The position numbers were made by a program, and so were the translations under genes. The notes under the pieces were generated by a model. It ran no database searches. It was not told the DNA's origin and saw nothing but the letters and a program-made list of their open reading frames with translations. DNA of 12,897 nucleotides from Pseudomonadota bacterium (GTDB taxonomy: Bacteria > Pseudomonadota > Gammaproteobacteria > Halothiobacillales > Halothiobacillaceae). Below, piece after piece: positions 7,488 through 12,897 of this stretch. The first letter of the stretch is position 1. Each line of letters starts with the position of its first letter. Location of the stretch: positions 1 through 12,897 of the forward strand of contig JAJYPA010000200.1 of assembly GCA_021795795.1 (NCBI GenBank), in the 5' to 3' direction.

Positions 7488-7515
7488 AGGACGACACGGC
7501 GGCATCCAGTGGATA

Positions 7516-7562
7516 GTCCGCTACCAGGATGTGGGGAAACATTCTTTCAAAACCCAGCGGAC
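7516..7562. repeat. 7-bp inverted repeat between phosphoesterase and repeat-protein genes
   Basis: GTCCGCT (7516-7522) and AGCGGAC (7556-7562) are exact reverse complements around a 33-base loop. It could form an intercistronic hairpin that adjusts expression of the two genes, but a stem this short could also arise by chance. No T tract follows. Confidence 0.25.
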
Positions 7563-7606
7563 ACCAGGTTCACGATAGGGCCGCCCTACATAAGGGGGAT
7601 GCAAAA

Positions 7607-8482
7607 ATGTTCAACAGCAACTCGGAGCATGGTGACCTGCTCAACAAACTGAATGATCTGATTGCAGAACTCCACCAGCACGTGCAAGAAACGCACAAGA
7701 CCATGCTGGATCGGCGGAGTAGGGCACCACTTGCGGGAGAGGTCATCAAGCAGGCCATAGATGCGGCCGGAAGCTGGGAACAGTTCGCCAAGGAAGGGAT
7801 GGAGCTGGCGGCACAGTTCGCCAACCATGGCATGGACCTTGGCTTCATTTTCGCCTATCACGGCATGGATCTAGGCTATGAATTCGCCTCCAAAGGCGAG
7901 GCCGTGGGCCCCATGGCGAACCGGGTTCTGTTCATGGCCGTGCAGATCGGGGTGATGGCGGACCGCATTGGGGAAATGTCCGACCGCATCTTGTTCATGG
8001 CCAACAAGATCGGAGAGTTTGGGAACAAGATCCTCTACGAGTCACAGCTTATCATCTATACTGAGCAGCTAATCATTAACGAGAGCGTGCTGATAGAGAA
8101 TACCATTCGGATGCTCTCGGACATGATTCTGGATCTTGCCGCCATAATCTCTGGAAATACCACCTATTTCGACTACAAGAAGGCAACCACGAACGTATCC
8201 AATGACGTCTATCCGCATATCTATGAGAACATGAATCTCATGCTCAAGAATATGCATGAATATTCCCTGGCCATGTTGAAAAAAGAAGAGGAGGACCGGG
8301 AGAGGGAAACCAGAACCAGAGAGCTGGAGATCAAGTTACGGGAAGCCACCATGAGCGCCAACCAATGCTATTGTCCGTGCTTTTGTGTAGACAAGGAGCA
8401 CTTTACTCCGCCCACCGGAGAGGCGCCAATTCCTCCAGAGCCATCGGTTCCAAAATCAGAGCCCCTGATCCCCGATGTTTAA
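7607..8482 (+). CDS. Unrecognised helical repeat protein with 11- and 7-residue repeats, CxCxCxC cluster and proline-rich tail
   Basis: The protein has 291 residues from ATG 7607, supported by AAGGGGG at 7592-7598; the in-frame ATG at 7529 lacks such a site. Five parts follow in order. First is a soluble helical head (1-59). Second are four 11-residue repeats starting FA (60-102), e.g. FANHGMDLGFI. Third are eleven unbroken 7-residue repeats (103-179), e.g. MADRIGE, MSDRILF, MANKIGE, degenerating to ESQLIIY and TEQLIIN. Fourth is a mixed region ending in a highly charged helix (224-248). Fifth are the Cys cluster QCYCPCFC (253-260) and a proline-rich, probably disordered tail (267-291). There is no signal peptide; the repeat zone is rich in Met, Ile and Leu and could be an amphipathic membrane-surface helix or a long coiled coil. 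Proteins with MADRI-type repeats exist as hypotheticals in proteobacteria, but I know no function. Confidence 0.8.
   Translation: MFNSNSEHGDLLNKLNDLIAELHQHVQETHKTMLDRRSRAPLAGEVIKQAIDAAGSWEQFAKEGMELAAQFANHGMDLGFIFAYHGMDLGYEFASKGEAVGPMANRVLFMAVQIGVMADRIGEMSDRILFMANKIGEFGNKILYESQLIIYTEQLIINESVLIENTIRMLSDMILDLAAIISGNTTYFDYKKATTNVSNDVYPHIYENMNLMLKNMHEYSLAMLKKEEEDRERETRTRELEIKLREATMSANQCYCPCFCVDKEHFTPPTGEAPIPPEPSVPKSEPLIPDV
7784..7912 (+). repeat. Four tandem 33-base units coding 11-residue repeats
   Basis: In frame, FAKEGMELAAQ, FANHGMDLGFI, FAYHGMDLGYE and FASKGEAVGP(M) share the pattern F-A-x-x-G-M-[DE]-L-[AG]. The DNA copies have diverged at third positions but keep the frame, so the repeat is maintained at protein level. 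Eleven residues are close to three turns of an alpha helix, a hendecad period. The fourth copy is weaker, and its last residue is also the first of the 7-residue array. Confidence 0.85.
7913..8143 (+). repeat. Eleven tandem 21-base units coding 7-residue repeats
   Basis: Eleven consecutive heptads run without a gap: MANRVLF, MAVQIGV, MADRIGE, MSDRILF, MANKIGE, FGNKILY, ESQLIIY, TEQLIIN, ESVLIEN, TIRMLSD, MILDLAA. The first five start with Met and carry [RKQ] at position 4 and [IV] at position 5. Later units keep hydrophobic residues at positions 4-6 while position 1 becomes polar. The array starts exactly where the 11-residue array ends. Confidence 0.85.
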
Positions 8483-8501
8483 ACGATCAGGAACATAGGA
8501 A

Positions 8502-8765
8502 GTGAAAGACGAGGCAGGAGCACCGTTTCTGGCAATACATACACCCATCCATTATCCACTAACGGTTTCAGTCTGCAGTCGCGCCCTAAAGACAACAACG
8601 CAGCGAAAGCTGCCGTTTGAGCTCGCAATCATCAAGGATGAGATGGTGGGAGACATTTATCGTCTGTCGGAGCTTCTGGAGAATCTGCCCGTGGCTAGGG
8701 CAGCGTGCGGGGCTTACACCCAATCCTCTGGGTGGGATGAAGAATGCTTGCAACGTCAAATTTGA
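8502..8765 (+). CDS. Doubtful small ORF in the convergent intergenic region
   Basis: A frame of 87 codons starts at GTG 8502 and ends overlapping the last bases of the convergent nuclease-NTPase gene. I do not recognise the product. Its middle part, IIKDEMVGDIYRLSELLENLP, would form a plausible helix. The only purine-rich stretch (AGGA, 8497-8500) is too close to the GTG for normal initiation. After about residue 65 a neighbouring frame (GLTPNPLGGMKNACNVKFEG) looks equally protein-like, which would fit a frameshifted gene remnant. The stretch could equally be non-coding. Confidence 0.22.
   Translation: MKDEAGAPFLAIHTPIHYPLTVSVCSRALKTTTQRKLPFELAIIKDEMVGDIYRLSELLENLPVARAACGAYTQSSGWDEECLQRQI
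8685..8703. terminator. Short hairpin between convergent genes
   Basis: CTGCCC (8685-8690) pairs with GGGCAG (8698-8703) around 7 bases, and a second weaker stem CACCC/GGGTG lies at 8717-8734. They occur between two convergent genes, where a bidirectional terminator is expected, but neither has a T tract. Confidence 0.25.
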
Positions 8766-11182
8766 AGGTGAGTCCATTTACTCCTTAAGTCGCTCCGCAT
8801 TGCGCGCTGGCTTTCGTACATCTCCCGACTTGGGAGAGAGACAATCGCCGAATCCTCCTCCAGAACATATTCAATGAAGGCCATTTGAATTTGATCCCAG
8901 TCCTCTCTTCCCATTTTTCCCCCATCTTGAAGAATTCCTCTGATTTTATCTACGGTATAGTGACCTCGCATAGGTGTCGTTAACGCCATGCTTTGTATAT
9001 AAATAAAATCTTTCATCGCAAATTCATAATGAATTTGTCCACAATGAGTAATACGAATAAGTAACTCCTCATGAACAATCTGCTCAGTTGGATCATATGG
9101 CTCAACAAGACGATACTCGAGTAGTCGGCCAAGGTTGCGTTTTACGCTAGCACGATCTACCCCACATGGCTCAAAATAATTTTGCACGTCGTCAATTGAC
9201 ATGTATGCCATCTCAGAATCCGCTTCCCCGAATTCTCTGTCCATCAACACTCGAAGTATTGACAGCATGAGAAGCGGGCTCGTTATATGTTCAGACTCAA
9301 CTGTAAATACATTAAGAATAAACTCGTTGCTATCCTGATTAAACTGATTATAGTCGCCAAATAGTAATGCTTGCGCTACCCTTGCCCTTGAAATTCCTTT
9401 GAAATCTTGCGTCAAATACGTTTTTAATAGCTCATCGGTAGTAACGAGAGGTGATGTAATTATGCGCTGCGAAATTTTTAGGCTGCGACGAATATCGTGA
9501 TTCGACAGCCAGCCTACCGTTCTCGAAACAAAATCAGTTTTAACGAATATGTCATCTATGGATGCGGCAAACGCTCCGATGTCATTAATGGAGAGTCGCA
9601 TCCCTTTCGTTAGCACAGAATCTGACTTATCCTTTTTTGATTCGGTTGCAAGCATATTCCTTAGATAACTCACACGCTTGCTCAGTACCTCCTTCGTTGA
9701 TGGGACAGGGAGATAAAATGAAGTCGTATCATATGACTGTAGTGGGCCAGACTTAGATAGCTGCCATATCGTTCTGTCCGTGATGGGGCAAATCACAAAT
9801 GAAAATGTAGCCCTATACAACGATTGCGCATATTGAAACACCTGCTCTTGGAAAGCCTGTGAATAATGATCCGTATTATCAAATATAAGGCAAGGCATCT
9901 GCCTTCTAGAAATGGCTGCGTGTCGCAACAGCTTGTTAACGTATAATTCTGGAGTGTCATTTATAAGTTTATCAATATGGTCTCCGAAACGCTCCTTAAA
10001 TTCTCCTTTATCGCGCTCATATAAAAACTTGTGTTCACCGTTCTTCCACCGGGTATACTCCGAATAAAAAACGCCCTGCAATTCTTCGTAACTTGGTGTA
10101 TCATTAGTAAACAAGGCATGTTCGAGCTCTTGTTTTGCCCGTCCAGTCAGCCATTGCGTGACCCTCGCTATATCTCCATCTGAGTCCGCCAGATCAATAC
10201 GGACAATCAGGCATAAACTCCGCAAATCCCGATCAAGTACCAGACGAAAAAATCGATCAATAAATGTGGACTTCCCAGCACCCTTGTTCCCGATTATTAG
10301 CACAAACTCTCCATGATCTCTACCCATGGCAGACCTAATATGAGATTCAAGCTCACCTCCCTTACCTGACTCTACAACTTCAACCCTATTGATCAGGTTT
10401 CGAGTTATTTTTTCCAAGCTTACGTCAGCCTCACGGCTCTCCTTGGACTCAACAAAACATTGAGCCAACATATTAGGGTCGTGCTCTCCTGACATAGTGC
10501 TGAAAAACTGGCGGAATACACTTTCCAGATCAGCCGCCAGGCTAGTCTTTTGCAGCAAACGAATCTCGCGTTTTTGAGTAACTGCCTCTAACGTCTCCGC
10601 TCGACGTACTTGGAGGCCCTCCGCTTCATAAATGTGCACCTGGTACAGGTTTTTAAGTAATCCTTCCTTGGAAAAGAGATCATAAAATTTCGCAAAGTTC
10701 TTATCTATCGCTTGTAGATTGGGAAACACGATCGCCTTTCCATCAGTAGGAGGTTTCCCATCGACACGAAGCGCCCAGAATCCGACCCATTCTAAGCCCG
10801 TAGTTAAAGCTGCAAATGGAACACCTGTGTCTAGGCAGTATCGTTTTGCCTGATTTAATCCTTCTTGTGCAGATCGAAGCGCAGGACCAGATACTTTGTA
10901 ACTAGCATAATTAGGATTTTTGGTGTCAAGGAGAAGCCTATCGATACGTTTCGCTTCCACAATGAGTCGTCCTCTTTCCGCCGACTTTATGAAGTAGTCC
11001 ACATATCCTGAATCGACACGGGGTTCCATTTTAATATCTTCACGATCCCAGCCGAGCACTTCAGTTAGCATTAAATCAATTAGTTGGAAACGTGTATCCT
11101 GTTCTGTTTCGATATTTATCTTATTCTCGATCCAGCCTGGGAAAAGTATATCAAAAGCTAATTTCGCATCATCAATGTTCAT
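8756..11182 (-). CDS. PD-(D/E)XK nuclease-P-loop NTPase fusion, putative defence effector
   Basis: The product has 808 residues. The N-terminal domain (about 1-170) resembles the N-terminal nuclease of type I restriction HsdR subunits (HSDR_N-like): TRFQLIDLMLTEVLGWD (30-46), then D62 and VEAK (75-78), forming a D-x(13)-E-A-K PD-(D/E)XK site. A linker leads to a P-loop NTPase domain with Walker A GNKGAGKST (298-306) and Walker B PCLIFDNTDH (430-439). VICPITDR (463-470) may be a sensor strand. The part near 640-735 looks like a winged-helix unit (LGRLLEYRLVEPYD, then ITHCGQIHYEFAMKDFI), as in STAND-type NTPases, and about 75 more residues follow. No SF2 helicase motifs and no methylase or specificity genes are present, so it is not a type I restriction subunit. 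It is A+T-rich relative to the carbonic anhydrase and dinB. Coupled sensing and DNA cleavage is an inference from architecture. Confidence 0.7.
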   Translation of the reverse strand: MNIDDAKLAFDILFPGWIENKINIETEQDTRFQLIDLMLTEVLGWDREDIKMEPRVDSGYVDYFIKSAERGRLIVEAKRIDRLLLDTKNPNYASYKVSGPALRSAQEGLNQAKRYCLDTGVPFAALTTGLEWVGFWALRVDGKPPTDGKAIVFPNLQAIDKNFAKFYDLFSKEGLLKNLYQVHIYEAEGLQVRRAETLEAVTQKREIRLLQKTSLAADLESVFRQFFSTMSGEHDPNMLAQCFVESKESREADVSLEKITRNLINRVEVVESGKGGELESHIRSAMGRDHGEFVLIIGNKGAGKSTFIDRFFRLVLDRDLRSLCLIVRIDLADSDGDIARVTQWLTGRAKQELEHALFTNDTPSYEELQGVFYSEYTRWKNGEHKFLYERDKGEFKERFGDHIDKLINDTPELYVNKLLRHAAISRRQMPCLIFDNTDHYSQAFQEQVFQYAQSLYRATFSFVICPITDRTIWQLSKSGPLQSYDTTSFYLPVPSTKEVLSKRVSYLRNMLATESKKDKSDSVLTKGMRLSINDIGAFAASIDDIFVKTDFVSRTVGWLSNHDIRRSLKISQRIITSPLVTTDELLKTYLTQDFKGISRARVAQALLFGDYNQFNQDSNEFILNVFTVESEHITSPLLMLSILRVLMDREFGEADSEMAYMSIDDVQNYFEPCGVDRASVKRNLGRLLEYRLVEPYDPTEQIVHEELLIRITHCGQIHYEFAMKDFIYIQSMALTTPMRGHYTVDKIRGILQDGGKMGREDWDQIQMAFIEYVLEEDSAIVSLPSREMYESQRAMRSDLRSKWTHLQI

Positions 11183-11389
11183 CTCTTATCCCATTTATAA
11201 GAATTGAAGAGGTGGAAGCACTTTCCAGCCACTGGTCATACCCTTGACGTTGAGTATCATTTTAGGCATATGGTCTCACAGATCTTATCAAATGTCTGCT
11301 TCCTTACGGACAGTTAGGAACCATGTTCTCTTCGGCAAAAAACTCTTCGCCAGGGACTCTCGAGGACTATAAATATTTTTTTGATTTTG

Positions 11390-11420
11390 ATTTGACAATC
11401 CTTTCCGATTTATGTCAAAT
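11390..11420 (+). promoter_or_regulatory. Perfect 8-bp inverted repeat overlapping a possible promoter
   Basis: ATTTGACA (11390-11397) and TGTCAAAT (11413-11420) are exact reverse complements separated by 15 bases. The left arm contains TTGACA, a consensus -35 hexamer at 11392-11397. With a 17-base spacer, the -10 would be TCAAAT (11415-11420, 4 of 6 matches) within the right arm. A regulator binding both arms would occlude the promoter. The arrangement does not look like the E. coli LexA box (CTGT-N8-ACAG). Confidence 0.4.
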
Positions 11421-11425
11421 GGAAT

Positions 11426-11458
11426 ATGGACGGCTGTTTCCAGTCTCTTACCGTCCAT
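11426..11458. repeat. Second perfect 8-bp inverted repeat in the dinB leader
   Basis: ATGGACGG (11426-11433) and CCGTCCAT (11451-11458) are exact reverse complements around 17 bases. If transcription starts from the promoter candidate just upstream, this would be a hairpin at the 5' end of the transcript; alternatively it is another protein-binding site. Confidence 0.35.
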
Positions 11459-11608
11459 GGCCCCCACCATTGGTCAATCTACCGCTTTCCTTTATCAGTC
11501 GGCAAGTATCGTCGCCATGTGCTCCCCTCCTCCCACGCAGAGCCTTGGTCTGTATCCCCGATCCTGGGCGCCATCTGATAGACTCTGGGCAGGTGAGGAG
11601 GTCGTCGA

Positions 11609-12735
11609 TTGTCAGGTCCAGCGTCACAGAGTGCTGCCAAACTGCGCAAGATTATCCATGTGGATATGGATGCCTTCTTTGAGGCCGTAGAGCAACGCGA
11701 TCGGCCGGAGCTCCGCGGTCAGCCCCTGATCGTCGGCGGTGATCCAAATGGCCGAGGAGTCGTCGCTACCTGTAGCTACGCAGCCCGACGTTTTGGGATT
11801 CACTCCGCCATGTTGGCAGCCCGTGCCCGATCGCTCTGCCCCAGGCAAGCTTCGTTCGCCCCCGCATGGATGCCTATCGAGAGGCCTCCCGTCTGGTTAT
11901 GACCATCCTGCGCAGCTACACACCGCTTGTCGAGCCCTTGTCGCTGGATGAGGCCTTTCTGGACGTCACCGCATCCACCGACGGTGGCACCCTGGCGGTT
12001 GAAATCGCCCGCGAAATTCTGGACCGCATTCATCGGGAAACGGGGCTGACGGCTTCGGCAGGGGGTCTCCTACAACAAGCTACTTGCCAAGCTGGCTTCC
12101 GACTGGCGTAAACCCCAGGGGCTTTTCGTCATCCCACCCCAACGTGGGCTCAACTTCTTGGCGCCGCTGCCCGTTGGCAAACTGCATGGTGTGGGCCCGG
12201 CCACCGTGCAAAAATTATCCGTGATGGGTATCGAGACAGTCTCAGATCTGCGGACAATGCACCAGCAGACTTTGATTGCACATTTTGGTAAAGCTGGCAC
12301 CTGGTTTTACGAAGTGGCGCGGGGGATCGATAGACGGCCCGTGCAGCCGACCCGCCAACGGAAGTCAGTGGGGACCGAACGGACCTTCGCGGAAAATCTG
12401 GAAGATCGCAGGGCCATGCTGGCTACGTTACAGCAGATGGCCGAGCAGGTTGCAGCCCGTCTCCAGGCACTCGCCTAGGCAGGCTACACGGTGAACATCA
12501 AGGCACGCTTTCCCGATTTTGCCACGGTCACCCGAGCACATACGACGACCAAGGCCGTCGGGAACACAGAAGCCATCGCGGCACTATGTTACCGGAGCTA
12601 CTGGATCGAGCAGTTCCCTTGCGCGGGTCCGTGCGTCTGCTTGGAATAACTGTGAGCGGTCTGGTCAACGCCCAAGCAGCGGGCCGAGGCGCCCGCCAGC
12701 TGAACTTGCTGGACGAAATCCTCAACCCGCGGTAA
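11609..12735 (+). pseudogene. dinB: DNA polymerase IV (Y-family translesion polymerase), disrupted
   Basis: The whole length of a DinB protein can be followed across three frameshifts and one stop. It starts at TTG 11609 behind GAGGAGGT (11595-11602). [12 protein letters not shown] and [18 protein letters not shown] are intact. One C seems lost in the run 11839-11842, after which [14 protein letters not shown] and the catalytic PLSLDEAFLDVT continue. One G seems gained in the run 12061-12065, restoring the first frame for KPQGLFVIPP, GKLHGVGPATVQKL and RKSVGTERTFAE. A TAG at 12476-12478 replaces one codon before GYTVNIKARFPDF. A further shift near 12584-12588 (two extra bases) leads to LPELLDRAVPLRGS and a C-terminal RQLNLLDE, which resembles a sliding-clamp binding motif. 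The two homopolymer indels could be sequencing errors, but the stop and last shift make loss of function likely. Confidence 0.88.
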
Positions 12736-12739
12736 GAAT

Positions 12740-12880
12740 ATGGCCAGGGAATGGGCGGTGATGCAGCGAAAGCGGCCGTTCGATATTTGCGATGAAGCGA
12801 AATTAACGCCTCCAGTATTTAGTCATGCTTATGCGGATAAAGCACATACCATTTGCGTAATGCCACTAGACTCCAAATAG
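12740..12880 (+). CDS. Doubtful small ORF at the right edge
   Basis: ATG 12740 opens a 46-codon frame ending at TAG 12878-12880, with N-terminus MAREWAVMQRKRPFDICDEA. It begins 5 bases after the dinB stop and has no clear ribosome binding site. I do not recognise the product, and a frame of this length can occur by chance. Confidence 0.2.
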   Translation: MAREWAVMQRKRPFDICDEAKLTPPVFSHAYADKAHTICVMPLDSK

Positions 12881-12886
12881 ACTCCA
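12867..12886. repeat. 9-bp direct repeat near the window edge
   Basis: TAGACTCCA occurs at 12867-12875 and again at 12878-12886, separated by AA. It might be part of a recombination or replication-slippage site continuing past the window, but it is short. Confidence 0.3.
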
Positions 12887-12897
12887 CTACACCAAAT

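Larger units (their letters stand above)
11183..11608. other. Intergenic region between the divergent nuclease-NTPase and dinB genes
   Basis: No supported gene lies in these 426 bases; the small frames on both strands lack ribosome sites and recognisable products. The left half is A+T-rich like the defence gene, the right half G+C-rich like dinB, so a junction may lie near 11400-11450. It contains the inverted repeats and possible promoter listed separately, and the dinB Shine-Dalgarno GAGGAGGT at 11595-11602. Confidence 0.5.

Noticed and set aside
7784..8143. CRISPR array or DNA-level tandem repeat
   Set aside because: The units are directly adjacent coding repeats with third-position differences; there are no unique spacers and the frame is kept, so selection acts on the protein.
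8756..11182. Type I restriction HsdR subunit
   Set aside because: Only the N-terminal nuclease domain is HsdR-like. The rest lacks SF2 helicase motifs, is shorter than usual, and no hsdM or hsdS gene is nearby.
11288..11470. 60-residue minus-strand frame upstream of dinB
   Set aside because: No ribosome binding site or recognisable motif, and it covers the two inverted repeats, which suggest regulatory DNA.

Overview
The window looks like a chromosomal stretch of a proteobacterium of moderate-to-high G+C. An acidophile such as Acidithiobacillus is my guess from the gene mix, and no marker gene proves it. It reads as an accessory region in which two phage-defence modules, on the minus strand, flank an ordinary metabolic block. 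Decayed genes lie at both ends. The defence genes are visibly more A+T-rich than the carbonic anhydrase, phosphoesterase and dinB sequences around them.

Left edge (1-847): the first 30 codons of a small minus-strand gene run off the window. Behind it lie the frameshifted 3' end of an IS1595-type transposase gene and a decayed IS3-family end carrying a broken orfA. A perfect 10-bp hairpin at 808-832 probably ends the first defence operon.

First defence module (848-4703, minus): in transcription order, a DUF4393/Abi-alpha-like protein, a SIR2-domain NADase-type protein and a HerA-type hexameric ATPase. The sir2 stop and herA start overlap as TAATG. SIR2-HerA pairs are known antiphage systems (Nezha type); the extra DUF4393-like gene in front is the unusual part. 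A possible remnant of a VOC/glyoxalase-like gene abuts this module upstream.

Middle block (4960-8482): a Tat-exported beta carbonic anhydrase (minus) is divergent from a phosphoesterase (phospholipase C/acid phosphatase family) that lacks any signal peptide. A remarkable repeat protein follows on the same strand: four 11-residue repeats run without a break into eleven 7-residue repeats, then a charged helix, a CxCxCxC cluster and a proline-rich tail.

Second defence candidate (8756-11182, minus): an 808-residue protein with an N-terminal HsdR-like PD-(D/E)XK nuclease domain, a P-loop NTPase domain and a winged-helix-like C-terminal region. Its sequence suggests a self-contained nuclease-NTPase defence effector.

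Right edge (11183-12897): a 426-base intergenic region with two perfect 8-bp inverted repeats, the first overlapping a possible promoter, precedes a dinB (DNA polymerase IV) gene. It retains its catalytic motifs but carries three frameshifts and one in-frame stop. Only a doubtful small ORF and a short direct repeat follow.
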